From the NCBI GenBank assembly GCA_008501635.1, contig QQUJ01000030.1, positions 1 through 64,000 of the forward strand: a stretch of DNA of 64,000 nt, written 5' to 3'. The notes below the pieces were generated by a model that was not told the DNA's origin, searched no databases, and saw only the letters and a program-made list of their open reading frames with translations. Numbering within the stretch: position 1 is the first letter of the stretch; every line of letters starts with the position of its first letter. The position numbers and the translations under genes were made by a program. This stretch comes from Pseudomonadota bacterium. Its GTDB lineage: Bacteria > Pseudomonadota > Gammaproteobacteria > QQUJ01. Positions 34,523 through 43,516 of this stretch are shown piece after piece.

Positions 34523-35200
34523 ATGCGTGTTCTGATCATCGAAGACGAAGCTTCGCTTCGCGAACAACTTCTGGCCCAACTCCGCGATCACAGCTATATC
34601 GCGGAGGCCGCCGCCGACGGCGAAGAGGGGCTGTACATGGCAATGGAATACCCCTACGACTGTGCCGTCATCGATCTTGGTCTCCCCAAACTGTCGGGCA
34701 TCGAAGTGATTCGTTCCGCGCGCGCCGCCGACAAAAGGTTCCCGATCCTGATTCTGACCGCGCGGGGCCGCTGGCAGGACAAGGTGGAGGGGCTGGAGGC
34801 GGGGGCCGACGACTATCTGGTGAAACCGTTTCACGTCGAAGAGCTCCTGGCCCGGCTCAATGCCCTGGTACGGCGCGCGGCCGGCTGGACGCAACCCCAG
34901 CGGGAGTTCGGCCCGCTGGTGCTGGACACGCGCGCGCAAGCGGTGTTTTTGGATGGACAAACCATCGATCTCACCGCCTACGAATACCGGATCATCGAGT
35001 ACCTGATGCTGCATACCGGCAAGGTGGTTTCCAAGGTCGAGTTGACCGAGCACGTCTACGATCAGGATTTCGATCGCGACAGCAATGTCATCGAGGTCTT
35101 CGTCGGACGTCTGCGTAAAAAGCTCGATCCCACCGGCAGCCTGAAACCGATCGAGACTCTGCGCGGCCAGGGCTACCGCTTTAACCCGCCTCTCACATGA
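34523..35200 (+). CDS. OmpR/PhoP-family response regulator
   Basis: A 225-residue two-domain regulator. The receiver has the acidic pocket in IIEDEASL, the phospho-acceptor Asp near residue 51 in CAVIDLGLPKLSG and the Lys of YLVKPFHVEE. The winged-helix DNA-binding domain runs from about 130, ending in VEVFVGRLRKKLD-like and TLRGQGYRFN. It resembles PhoP and QseB. The partner kinase follows, but unusually a 250-base palindromic insert separates the two genes. Confidence 0.92.
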   Translation: MRVLIIEDEASLREQLLAQLRDHSYIAEAAADGEEGLYMAMEYPYDCAVIDLGLPKLSGIEVIRSARAADKRFPILILTARGRWQDKVEGLEAGADDYLVKPFHVEELLARLNALVRRAAGWTQPQREFGPLVLDTRAQAVFLDGQTIDLTAYEYRIIEYLMLHTGKVVSKVELTEHVYDQDFDRDSNVIEVFVGRLRKKLDPTGSLKPIETLRGQGYRFNPPLT

Positions 35201-35287
35201 AGTCGGACGATCACGGAGTCGGATAGTGCGTCTACTCAAAGGCTCGGCACCTCAGTGGAACTACCCAGCCGGAACAGGGCTTGTCCT

Positions 35288-35408
35288 ATTCGGGCTCAGA
35301 CCCCATCTGGCTGCGCATCTTGAGCGATCGCCCTTGAGCCATAGCCCCGGCTATGACGCGGCGGGCGATCGCTCAACCTGCTTTGCCAGCTTGACCCTGA
35401 GTCCGAAT
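35288..35408. repeat. 121-bp long inverted-repeat element between regulator and kinase
   Basis: Arms of 46 bases at 35288-35333 and 35363-35408 match in reverse complement at 35 positions. The innermost 14 bases are perfect (TTGAGCGATCGCCC at 35320-35333 and GGGCGATCGCTCAA at 35363-35376). A nested hairpin, ATAGCC-CC-GGCTAT, lies in the loop. There is no coding content. The inner arms contain the octamer GCGATCGC. It looks like a small non-autonomous mobile element or a structured RNA. Confidence 0.8.
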
Positions 35409-35452
35409 CCATCATGCGGGCAGCGGGTAAACCCGCCGGCGGAATCCGGCTG

Positions 35453-36799
35453 ATGCGTTCGCTGCACGGACGCCTGTTGCTGGCGGCCAGCATCGTCCTC
35501 ACAGCCTTCATCAGCATCACCGGGTTTTCGCTGGATCGCGCTTTTCGTCAAAGCGCCGAAACCGCATTGCGCGATCGGTTGCAGGGGCACATCTACGCCT
35601 TGTTGGCCGCCTCCGAGGTTTCGCCCGACGGGCGCGTGCGCATCGCGCGTTCGCTGGCCGATCCGCGTTTCTCGACTCCGGGAAGCGGACTTTATGCCCA
35701 GGTGACTTCGGCAACCGAGGGGGAATTGTGGCAATCCGGCTCGCACCTGGGTCAGCAGCTCGCCTATGCGGACGATCTGGCTGCGGGCGAACGCCGGTAT
35801 ACAAGCATTACGACAGACGACGGGAGCGCCCTGCTGGAGCTCAGTTTTGCGATCGTCTGGGAAGGTACCACAGGCACCAGCCACGCCCTCACCTACCACG
35901 TGGCGGAACACCTGAAGCCTTTGCGCGAACAGATCAGCAGTTTTCGCCGCACACTCTGGGGCTGGTTGACCGCACTGGCCGCGCTGCTGCTTGGCGTCCA
36001 AGGCCTGGTGGTGCGCTGGGGACTGCGCCCACTGCGTCGTGTCGCCGATGATCTGTCAGCCATCGAGGCCGGAAAGCACCAGCGGCTCGAAGGCGAGTAC
36101 CCCAGGGAACTGGCGTCTCTGACCGGCAATATCAACGCCCTCTTGCGTCACGAACGCGCCCAATTGGAACGTTACCGCAATACCCTCGGCGATCTGGCGC
36201 ACAGCCTCAAGACACCCCTGGCCGTGCTCGGCGGCCTGAGCGACGTTCCTGACATTTCGGTCGAAGAGCGCGGCACGCTGCGCGATCAAGTCGCCCGGAT
36301 GCGTGAAATCGTCGACTACCAGCTTCAGAAAGCAGCCATGGCCGGCCGGTCTCCGCTGGCCGCACCGTTGGCGGTGGATGAGGTGGTGGAGAAGATTGTC
36401 GCATCGCTGCGCAAAGTCTATGCCGACAAACAGCTGCAGATAAGCAGCACCATTGATCCGCAGACACGCTTTCGCGGAGAACTCGGCGATCTCATGGAAC
36501 TGGCAGGCAACCTCCTGGATAACGCCTGTAAATGGGGTCGGCACGAAGTGAGCATCGTCGCGTATCCCCTCTCTGCCAAAGGGGGTCTCTGCATGAGCGT
36601 GGAAGACGACGGGCCCGGCATAGCTGAGCTCCGGGCCAACGAAATCCTGCAACGCGGTGTCAGGGCCGATACGCATGTGCCCGGGCACGGTATCGGCCTG
36701 GCAATGGTTCGCGATATTGTCGAGGCATATGGCGGTCACATTACAATCGGCACCGCTGCACTCGGCGGCGCGCGCATGGTGATCGAATTGCCCGCCTGA
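35453..36799 (+). CDS. PhoQ-like sensor histidine kinase
   Basis: A 448-residue membrane kinase. It has a first helix (LLLAASIVLTAFISITGFSL), a periplasmic sensor domain of about 130 residues, a second helix near 160-180 (LTALAALLLGVQGLVV), a HAMP-like linker, the phosphoacceptor LGDLAHSLKTPLAVLGG and the ATPase boxes LLDNACKWG, EDDGPGIA and GHGIGLAMVRDIVEAYGG. The HSLKTP form of the H box and overall layout match PhoQ. An in-frame ATG at 35414 would add 13 residues. It pairs with the regulator at 34.5 kb. Confidence 0.9.
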   Translation: MRSLHGRLLLAASIVLTAFISITGFSLDRAFRQSAETALRDRLQGHIYALLAASEVSPDGRVRIARSLADPRFSTPGSGLYAQVTSATEGELWQSGSHLGQQLAYADDLAAGERRYTSITTDDGSALLELSFAIVWEGTTGTSHALTYHVAEHLKPLREQISSFRRTLWGWLTALAALLLGVQGLVVRWGLRPLRRVADDLSAIEAGKHQRLEGEYPRELASLTGNINALLRHERAQLERYRNTLGDLAHSLKTPLAVLGGLSDVPDISVEERGTLRDQVARMREIVDYQLQKAAMAGRSPLAAPLAVDEVVEKIVASLRKVYADKQLQISSTIDPQTRFRGELGDLMELAGNLLDNACKWGRHEVSIVAYPLSAKGGLCMSVEDDGPGIAELRANEILQRGVRADTHVPGHGIGLAMVRDIVEAYGGHITIGTAALGGARMVIELPA

Positions 36800-36909
36800 G
36801 GCGATGTCACCGGTAACGACCCTCCAGGCTGGTCTACCCCTCACCGCCCGGTACTCATTCCGATCCACGCAGCGCACGAATCCGGTGCGTATATCCCAAA
36901 CGGGCACCC

Positions 36910-36923
36910 TTGATGTGTGTCAA
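36910..36923 (+). promoter_or_regulatory. Near-consensus FNR/Anr site upstream of the tetraheme cytochrome
   Basis: TTGATGTGTGTCAA differs from the FNR consensus TTGAT-N4-ATCAA at one position. It lies about 107 bases before the cytochrome start and parallels the perfect FNR box of the nap operon. Confidence 0.55.
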
Positions 36924-37029
36924 GGATGGTCAATTCAGAAGGCGGATAATCCCCATCCAACGGTTCGTCAATCCGTCTGACAGCGTTGCGACATATTGGG
37001 TTTGAGCGGCAAAAAGGAGCGCGGACAAG

Positions 37030-37587
37030 ATGACTGGAAGAGGCATGAGTGCTGTGACCATACTTCTCGTGGGAGCGGTGATCGGCGTTGTCGCCTGGGG
37101 TGGTTTCAACTGGGCGATGGAACTTACCAATACCGAGGAGTTCTGCATCTCCTGCCATGAGATGGAAGAGAACGTCTACTCGGAATTACAGGAAACCATC
37201 CACTTCAGCAACCGCACCGGCGTGCGCGCCACGTGTCCCGATTGTCATGTACCGAGAGAGTGGGTGCACAAGGTCGTTCGGAAAATCAAGGCGAGCAACG
37301 AGCTCTATCACAAGATTCTGGGGTCCGTGGATACCCCGGAAAAATTCGAGGCCAAACGTCTGCAACTGGCCATGAACGTCTGGCGCGAGATGAAGGACAC
37401 CGACTCACGCGAATGCCGCAACTGTCACCATTTCGACTCCATGGATCTTACACGTCAGGAATCACGCAGCGCTGATCGTCATGAAGAGGCCATGGATGAA
37501 AACCGCACCTGCATCGATTGCCACAAAGGCGTCGCCCACTCACTGCCGGAAGGTTACGAAGAGGCGGTGGAAAAAGCAGGTCTCTGA
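37030..37587 (+). CDS. napC: Tetraheme NapC/NirT-family quinol dehydrogenase
   Basis: A 185-residue membrane-anchored cytochrome. One N-terminal helix (VTILLVGAVIGVVAWGGFNWAM) is followed by four CXXCH heme sites: CISCH, CPDCH, CRNCH and CIDCH. This is the NapC/NirT layout, which oxidises quinol at the periplasmic side and passes electrons to periplasmic reductases. The nap operon at 43.5-49.3 kb lacks napC, so this gene is the natural candidate to feed NapAB, although it is 6 kb away and oppositely oriented. NirT- or CymA-like roles cannot be excluded. Confidence 0.85.
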   Translation: MTGRGMSAVTILLVGAVIGVVAWGGFNWAMELTNTEEFCISCHEMEENVYSELQETIHFSNRTGVRATCPDCHVPREWVHKVVRKIKASNELYHKILGSVDTPEKFEAKRLQLAMNVWREMKDTDSRECRNCHHFDSMDLTRQESRSADRHEEAMDENRTCIDCHKGVAHSLPEGYEEAVEKAGL

Positions 37588-37624
37588 TTCTCTACTGTTG
37601 TACCTCTCTCTTCCTCAAGCACTT

Positions 37625-37653
37625 GCCGGCTCCCCCTGAGTCGGCTTTTTTTG
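37625..37653 (+). terminator. Rho-independent terminator after napC-like gene
   Basis: GCCGGC and GTCGGC form a 6-bp stem with one wobble pair, followed by TTTTTTT. It lies 37 bases past the stop codon. Confidence 0.75.
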
Positions 37654-37713
37654 TCCGACGAAACCGGCCATGGTCCAGTTCCGGCGGCGGATCCATCCGC
37701 GGGCAGTCGCCGA

Positions 37714-38418
37714 TCACAGTCCCATGTAAGCCTCCCTGACCTTGGGATTGCGCAGTAACTCAGTACCGGTTCCCTGGGTCACTATTCTCCCGTTCTCCAG
37801 TACGTACGCATGCTGCGCCATACGCAGCGACAAAGCCACGTTCTGCTCGACCAGCAATACGGTCATGCCGTTGTCGTGGAGGTCCCGTATCACTTGAAAT
37901 ACTTCCTGCACCACCCGTGGTGCCAATCCCAGCGAGGGCTCATCAAACATAATCAGGCTCGGTTGTCCCATCAGACAACGCCCGATGGCCAGCATCTGCT
38001 GTTCGCCACCCGACAGCGTACCCGCTGCTTGTTTGCGCCGCTCGCGAAGCCGTGGGAAAAGCTCCAGAACCCGGTCCAATGTCTGTTGTTGCGCTGCCCG
38101 GGCACGTGGGATAACCGCCCCCATCTCCAGATTTTCGAGCACGCTCAAAGTGGGGAATATCTGCCTGCCCTCGGCAACCTGTCCAATGCCGAGGTCGCAA
38201 GTGCGGTGGCTGGACCAACCGGTGATCTCCTGATTGTCAAAAGTGATGCGCCCACTCTGCGGTGCGTGAATACCCGCAATGGCGTGAATCAGTGAGGTCT
38301 TGCCGGCACCATTTGCACCAACAATGGCTACAATCTCCCCTTGCGGGACTTCGAGCGTTACGCCATCCAGCGCCTGAGCGTCACCATAGTAGAGCTCTAT
38401 ACCATCGACCCTCAGCAC
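37714..38418 (-). CDS. livF: Branched-chain amino acid-type ABC transporter ATPase LivF
   Basis: A 234-residue ABC ATPase. A GTG start at 38418 is favoured because it gives the family N-terminus LRVDGIELYYGDAQALDGV and overlaps the livG stop by a few bases; an ATG at 38445 would add nine residues. Walker A is GANGAGKTS, the signature LSGGEQQML and Walker B SLIMFDEPSLGLAP. It ends the operon livK-H-M-G-F and energises uptake of a branched-chain amino acid or a related compound such as urea or an amide. Confidence 0.92.
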   Translation of the reverse strand: MLRVDGIELYYGDAQALDGVTLEVPQGEIVAIVGANGAGKTSLIHAIAGIHAPQSGRITFDNQEITGWSSHRTCDLGIGQVAEGRQIFPTLSVLENLEMGAVIPRARAAQQQTLDRVLELFPRLRERRKQAAGTLSGGEQQMLAIGRCLMGQPSLIMFDEPSLGLAPRVVQEVFQVIRDLHDNGMTVLLVEQNVALSLRMAQHAYVLENGRIVTQGTGTELLRNPKVREAYMGL

Positions 38419-39155
38419 TGCGGCGCTTCCTCTCCCAAATAGCATTCCAGCACCTGAGGATCCTTCACCACTTCCTGCGGTGTCCCAATACAGATTGTCT
38501 TCCCATGGTTCAGCACCACAACCCGTTCGGACAACGCCATCACCGCACGCATCACATGCTCAATCAGCAGTATCGTGAGTCCGGTGCTGCGATTGAGTTC
38601 GCGTAGAATCTCTACCATGCGATCGGTCTCGGTGGGGCGCAACCCCGCCATGACCTCATCGAGCAACAGTATTTTTGGTTCCGTGGCCAGCGCCCGTGCC
38701 ACTTCAAGTCGTTTGCGGCCCGGCAAAGTCAGACTGTGCGCCGGCTTGTCGCTCTCTTCACCGAGTTCCAACAACTCGAGAATACGACGTGTTCGACGCC
38801 GTGCTTCTTTTACCGACGATGTTGTACTCAGCGCACCGATCGCCACATTGTCTGCAACACTCAGATCACCAAACGGTTTGGCAATCTGAAAGGTTCTTCC
38901 CACCCCCGCTCTGCAAATCTGATCGGGGCGCAGGCTCATCACGGATTGACCATCCAGCTCGACATGACCACTGTCAGGGCGGCATACGCCGGATATCAAA
39001 TTGAAAACAGTCGTCTTCCCGGCACCATTGGGTCCAATCAGCGCAGTGACGCTATTTCGTACCACTTCAAACGAGACATCCGCGACGGCACGCAATCCGC
39101 TGAAACTTTTGGATACATAGTGCGCAGCCAGCAGCGGTGTCGTTGCATCGCTCAT
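38412..39155 (-). CDS. livG: ABC transporter ATPase LivG
   Basis: A 247-residue ABC ATPase. Walker A is GPNGAGKTT. The signature position reads LTLPGRKRLEVARA (in LivG the LSGGQ motif is often degenerate). Walker B is ILLLDEVMAGLRPTE. The C-terminal BCA_ABC_TP tail (TPQEVVKDPQVLECYLG) is typical of LivG. It overlaps livM by 4 bases. Confidence 0.92.
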   Translation of the reverse strand: MSDATTPLLAAHYVSKSFSGLRAVADVSFEVVRNSVTALIGPNGAGKTTVFNLISGVCRPDSGHVELDGQSVMSLRPDQICRAGVGRTFQIAKPFGDLSVADNVAIGALSTTSSVKEARRRTRRILELLELGEESDKPAHSLTLPGRKRLEVARALATEPKILLLDEVMAGLRPTETDRMVEILRELNRSTGLTILLIEHVMRAVMALSERVVVLNHGKTICIGTPQEVVKDPQVLECYLGEEAPQC

Positions 39156-40153
39156 GGATTGTGTCTCCGTTCACGGGCCAACAACTGCCGCAACCAGGGC
39201 CACACGCCGCTGGGCCGGAAGAATACGATCAGTAACAGACAAATACCGTAGACGAACGCCTTTATCCCATCCGCCGCAAAGCCTTCGGTAAGGTGGGTCA
39301 GCGTTTCGCCGACCGTGGTCAGGATAAAGGCACCGAGAATGGGGCCGAACAGCGTACCGACCCCCCCGATGATGGGACCAAGGATTATCTCGATCGATTT
39401 GTGCATGGAGAATATATTCTCCGGATAGAGGTTGTTGTAATAGAACGCGTGGAATACACCACCGATCGATGTCATACCTGCCGAAAGGGCGACGGCGAGC
39501 ATCTTATACCTGAAAACCGGCACCCCCACCGCCTCTGCCGCATCCTGGTCCTCACGTATGGCCAACCAGTAGTAGCCTATCCGTGATCGCAGCAGAAGGT
39601 GATTGATGAACAACGCGGCAAACGTCAATAGAAGAATGACGTAGAAAAACATCGCCGGCGATCCGCGCAGGTTGAGGAGATCGTTTTCACTACGATTTTC
39701 CACCGGTAGGAAGAGTCCGCTCGATCCTCCAACCCAGCCGAAATGATCGAAAAGAATGCGCGTAAACTCCGCTACCGCAATGGTGAGCAGCGCAAAGTAG
39801 ACCCCCTTCACCCCAAAACGAAATCCGAGATAACCAATGCCGCAGCCCACGGCGGTCGACACACCGATCGCCAGTATCACACCCAGCCAGGGCGCCACAG
39901 CAAAGTGCACAAACAATGCGGCCGCGGTATAGGCGCCGAGCCCGACATAAAGGGAGTGCCCAAGCGATAACTGCCCGGCAAATCCCATCATGATGTTCCA
40001 GGCCTGCCCGACATATGCGAAATAGAGAATCAGTATGAGTATCGACAGCAGATAGTCACCGGCAAACAGCGGCGCACAGAACAGAGCGATCGCCAATGCG
40101 CAGAGCCAGCGCAGAAGTACGGGCGGTATGTTCTCAAAAAGCGCGAATCTCAT
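39152..40153 (-). CDS. livM: ABC transporter permease LivM
   Basis: A 333-residue inner-membrane permease with about ten hydrophobic helices. AYVGQAWNIMMGFAGQLSLGHSLYVGLGAY and VGVPVFRYKMLAVALSAGMTSIGG are LivM hallmarks, and the EAA-like loop is present. It overlaps its neighbours on both sides by 4 bases, so the permease genes are tightly coupled. Confidence 0.93.
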   Translation of the reverse strand: MRFALFENIPPVLLRWLCALAIALFCAPLFAGDYLLSILILILYFAYVGQAWNIMMGFAGQLSLGHSLYVGLGAYTAAALFVHFAVAPWLGVILAIGVSTAVGCGIGYLGFRFGVKGVYFALLTIAVAEFTRILFDHFGWVGGSSGLFLPVENRSENDLLNLRGSPAMFFYVILLLTFAALFINHLLLRSRIGYYWLAIREDQDAAEAVGVPVFRYKMLAVALSAGMTSIGGVFHAFYYNNLYPENIFSMHKSIEIILGPIIGGVGTLFGPILGAFILTTVGETLTHLTEGFAADGIKAFVYGICLLLIVFFRPSGVWPWLRQLLARERRHNP

Positions 40154-41046
40154 GCCTTTTTACCCAACAAGCCTTGGGGGCGGACGAGCAGGATCAAAAT
40201 CAACAAGGCGAAACTGAACATGCTCTTCATGGATGGCGGAATGGAGACGAAAGTAAGAAGGGCGGGCAATGTCTCTGCCACACCGACGAGAATACCGCCA
40301 ATCAGCGCGCCGCTGAGACTGCCCAGGCCACCGACGATAACAATGACGAATGCCAGCAGGGTGAAATCAACCGCGAGGTGCGGGTGAACATCGACCAACA
40401 TCACTATCAGGGTACCCGCGGCACCGACACAGGCCGCCCCGATACCAAACGTCACCGCGTAAAGGAGTTTAATGTTCAAACCGATCACTTGGGCGCCAAG
40501 GAAATTGTCGGCACAGGCGCGAATGGCCTTGCCCATGCGCGTGTATCTGAAAAATCCGAACAGGAGCGCGGCGATGATCGCTGCCGTTCCAGCGGCGTAG
40601 ATGCGCACTTTATCGATCACCAAAACACCCAGCTCAATACTGTCAAAAGCGTAACTGACCTGGATAGCGCGCGCATCAGGCCCAAACAGCAGGATCATGG
40701 CGTTGGTGAGGATTATTCCCACGGCCAGCAACAGCAGGAATTGCTGGTGTTCCGGAACGTTAATGAATCGATTGATAATCGTCGTTTGCAGCCCAAAACC
40801 AAACGCAAAGAGCGCCAACGCTACAAAAGGCAATGCGACCAATGGATCTACACCCAACCACACATTCAGCATGAACGCCGCGTACATCCCCATGACCATC
40901 ATCTCGCCGTGGGCAAAATTTACGATGCGCATTACACCGAATATTACGGACAACCCCAGCGCCATCAGTCCATAGACGGTACCGTTGAGCACACCAGCCA
41001 CCAGAATATTGATATAAAAGTCGAATGGCACCCCACCGCTCCCCAC
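40150..41046 (-). CDS. livH: ABC transporter permease LivH
   Basis: A 298-residue permease with about eight helices. The motif NGTVYGLMALGLSVIFGVMRIVNFAHGEMMVMG is the standard LivH N-terminal signature. GLGSLSGALIGGILVGVAE occurs in the C-terminal half. It lies downstream of the binding protein gene with a 72-base gap containing a stable hairpin. Confidence 0.93.
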   Translation of the reverse strand: MGSGGVPFDFYINILVAGVLNGTVYGLMALGLSVIFGVMRIVNFAHGEMMVMGMYAAFMLNVWLGVDPLVALPFVALALFAFGFGLQTTIINRFINVPEHQQFLLLLAVGIILTNAMILLFGPDARAIQVSYAFDSIELGVLVIDKVRIYAAGTAAIIAALLFGFFRYTRMGKAIRACADNFLGAQVIGLNIKLLYAVTFGIGAACVGAAGTLIVMLVDVHPHLAVDFTLLAFVIVIVGGLGSLSGALIGGILVGVAETLPALLTFVSIPPSMKSMFSFALLILILLVRPQGLLGKKA

Positions 41047-41083
41047 AAAGTGAACGGATCAAAAGCTATGGATGGAAGAGAAC

Positions 41084-41111
41084 GCCCCGACCACGCTGCG
41101 ATGGCCGGGGC
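41084..41111 (-). terminator. Hairpin attenuator between livK and livH
   Basis: On the minus strand GCCCCGGCC and GGTCGGGGC form a 9-bp stem with one G-U pair and a 10-base loop. The T-tract is poor. Such hairpins commonly reduce read-through so that binding protein exceeds permease. Confidence 0.55.
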
Positions 41112-41118
41112 ATTTCGA

Positions 41119-42369
41119 CTACCCGCGGTCGCGCCATCCCGGCACGGGGAAAACAGGCGCCATCTCTGCGCTCGACTCGGGCAGCACCACACGTGGCAGC
41201 CCATCCCGATTCTGCAAGGTTGCGGAACGGATATTGACGTTCTGACCCTTGTCATTGAACTGAATAGGGCCACCCACCATGACATGCTTGTCAAGATTCG
41301 TTGTGCGCAGCGCTGCCGCCAATTCATCGGGGTTGGTGGAACCGGCACGCTTGAAGGCGTCGGCCGCAATCAATACCGCCTCGAAGGTAAACCCGGTATT
41401 CAGATTGAACAGCAGATCCGGATACTGTTTGGTGAAGGCGCGGCCAAGCTCCACTGCCATCTCCTGGCGCGGATCAAACCAGGGTACATTTGTGATCGCG
41501 TAATCGGAATATTTGCCCAGCGCCTTCAAAAACTGCCCTTCGTACATCCCGGGACTTCCGGGGCTGATGATACCCATGGGTTCATAGCGCTGCTTGACCA
41601 TCTCACGCACCATGAGTATCGCGTCGTTGAGACGTGTCACCGCCATATGAATATCCGCCCCGACCGATTTGGCTTTGGCCACCTCCACGGAAAGATCCTT
41701 CGCCTTCGGGTCGTAAGCGATGTACTCCTTGATCTCGGTGACCAGGCCGACCTTCGATGCCAATGCCTTGATGCCGTTGAGCATGGAGGTACCGAAAGTA
41801 TCGTTGACATGCATGAGCACCGCCGTCTTCGGACTGGATCCAGTCGCCTTGAAGAGCGTGTTCATAAGCACCAGGCCATCTTTCACCAGCATGGGGCCGG
41901 TGGGGAAGTTACGGAAGGTGTACTTGTATCCTTGCTCCGTGATCTGAGGTGCCGCAGCGATATTGATGACGAAGGGAATACCCTTCTGTTCGGCAACCTG
42001 TGCGACCGCCGCCGTCGTTCCCGAGTCGAAAGTGCCAACCAGGACATGAGCGCCCTCACGGATCAACTTCTCCGCCTGGGTTCGGCCTACGTCGGGATTG
42101 GATTCGGTATCGGCACTGATGAGCTCGATCCCTTTGTAACCAAGATCGCTGAGCAGCGGCGGCGCAAGATCGGCACCACGCTGGCAATCCTGCCCGATCA
42201 GGGCCAGATGTCCCGAGCGCGGCAACAAAACACCGATTTTCAATGTGCCGGCAGCACGAGTGCCGATCGGCAGGCCCGCCAGCATCAATGCCGCAGCGGC
42301 AGAAGAACCCGCTAGAAATCGTCGGCGGGAAACAGCGCCGGGCCCGGAGTGCTCTTTCTTGCTTACCAT
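41119..42369 (-). CDS. Periplasmic binding protein (LivK-like), Tat-exported
   Basis: A 416-residue type I periplasmic binding protein. A Tat signal occurs near the start: VSRRRFLAGSSAAAALMLAG, with the twin arginine at about 15-16. The mature part starts LKIGVLLPRSGHLALIGQDC, with ELISADTESNPDVGRTQAEKLI and VLVGTFDSGTTAAVAQVAEQKGIPFV. The family binds branched-chain amino acids, amides, urea or aromatic acids. Tat export is less common for this family but known. It is the first gene of the operon. Confidence 0.88.
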   Translation of the reverse strand: MVSKKEHSGPGAVSRRRFLAGSSAAAALMLAGLPIGTRAAGTLKIGVLLPRSGHLALIGQDCQRGADLAPPLLSDLGYKGIELISADTESNPDVGRTQAEKLIREGAHVLVGTFDSGTTAAVAQVAEQKGIPFVINIAAAPQITEQGYKYTFRNFPTGPMLVKDGLVLMNTLFKATGSSPKTAVLMHVNDTFGTSMLNGIKALASKVGLVTEIKEYIAYDPKAKDLSVEVAKAKSVGADIHMAVTRLNDAILMVREMVKQRYEPMGIISPGSPGMYEGQFLKALGKYSDYAITNVPWFDPRQEMAVELGRAFTKQYPDLLFNLNTGFTFEAVLIAADAFKRAGSTNPDELAAALRTTNLDKHVMVGGPIQFNDKGQNVNIRSATLQNRDGLPRVVLPESSAEMAPVFPVPGWRDRG

Positions 42370-42960
42370 TGTTCTCCTCCTCGTCCTAGGAACATGTGCC
42401 GGCTTGTTTTGTGATTACCGGCTTTGCCATCAACGCGCCGCGTATTGCCAATGCCTGGTGCCGCAAAATGACTCCCAGCATTGCAACTCGAGATAAAAGC
42501 CTCTCGATGACGACGCACGGTGCAGCGGTTAATACTATAGGGAACCTCGGAGTAAGTCGTGTTCAGTGATTCTGTTGCCCGGAAGCGCCGGTTTCGGTGT
42601 TGGAAAGCCTGGCAATAGCGGGCTATCACCTGCACTTCCCGCCTTGAACTCGCCCCTTCTGAACAAAACTCTCATCTAAACGGACTTAAACCGGCGGTTT
42701 CCTGACATCAAGGTTGCCGCAAAAAAGTTATTACGTTAATAATTGGACGTCAACATGTTTCTACGTAAGTCCAATGATGCATTGCGGCAAAAGATCTCAA
42801 ACAGGGGCGGAAACATGGATTCCGCCCCTTTTGCACCGCGGCCTTGATACGAGCCACCACCCGTAGCTGAAAGCATAGCAACCGGGTGGTCGCGCCATGA
42901 GATCAGGCGGTGTGCGTTGGCACCGAGAGCGGCAGACATGGGGGTACGGGAAAGCGGACC
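42370..42960. promoter_or_regulatory. Divergent regulatory region between livK and MerR gene
   Basis: A 591-base gap. Symmetry elements cluster at 42713-42790: TTGCCGCAA and TTGCGGCAA as an outer pair, TTATTA-CGT-TAATAA, and TTGGAC/GTCCAA as an inner pair. These could be operators for the MerR regulator. Between 42370 and 42700 I see nothing else. Confidence 0.5.
42803..42832 (+). terminator. Rho-independent terminator-like hairpin in MerR leader
   Basis: AGGGGCGGAA (42803-42812) pairs perfectly with TTCCGCCCCT (42820-42829) over a 7-base loop, followed by TTTT. It points with the plus strand, yet no gene ends upstream. It may stop a short leader transcript or a small RNA starting in the palindrome cluster. 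Confidence 0.7.
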
Positions 42961-43368
42961 ATGATCGATAAAACACGCCTCTACTCGATATCGGAGCTGG
43001 CGACGGAGTTCGCCATAACCGCGCGTGCCATACGATTCTATGAAGATAAAGGTCTGCTGTCGCCGCGTCGGGTAGGAAGCAACCGCGCCTACGATTACCG
43101 TGATCGCGCTCGCCTGTCACTGGTACTGCGGTTCAAGGGGCTCGGTTTTCCCCTGGACAAAACCAAGGAGTTCCTCGACCTCTACGATGCGGATGAAACG
43201 CATCTGGTGCAGCTCAAGGTCGGATATCGTGGAATCTGTGGACGTATCAATGAACTGCAACAACAGATTGCCACGCTACAGCAGGACCTGAGCGAATTGA
43301 TGGAGTTAAAAGACGAAGCCATTTCCAAACTGCGTGAGCGGGGAGTAGATCCCGACAATGAACTGTGA
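42961..43368 (+). CDS. MerR-family regulator (LiuR-like)
   Basis: A 135-residue regulator. The N-terminal winged helix reads YSISELATEFAITARAIRFYEDKGLLSP, then RVGSNRAYDYRDRARLSLVLRFKGLGFPLDKTKEFLDLYD. The C-terminal half is a dimerisation coiled coil (about 80-125). There are no metal-binding Cys. The wording is close to LiuR, the regulator of leucine/isovalerate breakdown, and the gene is divergent from the branched-chain-type transporter. Control of that transporter is likely but inferred. Confidence 0.85.
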   Translation: MIDKTRLYSISELATEFAITARAIRFYEDKGLLSPRRVGSNRAYDYRDRARLSLVLRFKGLGFPLDKTKEFLDLYDADETHLVQLKVGYRGICGRINELQQQIATLQQDLSELMELKDEAISKLRERGVDPDNEL

Positions 43369-43460
43369 CCTTCGGCTCGAGATGTGCCAGCGCCTGCCCC
43401 GGTCCCGCTTGTTGTCTTGCCTGCCCCCCGTTTCCTGGCAACGGTCTCATCGGAAACACG

Positions 43461-43480
43461 AGGGCGCCCGAAGGCGCCCT
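43461..43480. terminator. Convergent terminator between MerR gene and napB
   Basis: AGGGCGCC and GGCGCCCT form a perfect 8-bp stem around CGAA. It lies midway between two convergent genes and could act in both directions, although the T-tracts are weak. Confidence 0.6.
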
Positions 43481-43516
43481 TGAATCATCACCGCCGGCCT
43501 CACAACCACAGCACAC

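Noticed and set aside
40096-42315. Plus-strand 739-residue open frame across the liv genes
   Set aside because: Antisense of livH, livM and the binding protein; composition rich in His, Arg and Gln as expected of a shadow frame, no motifs.
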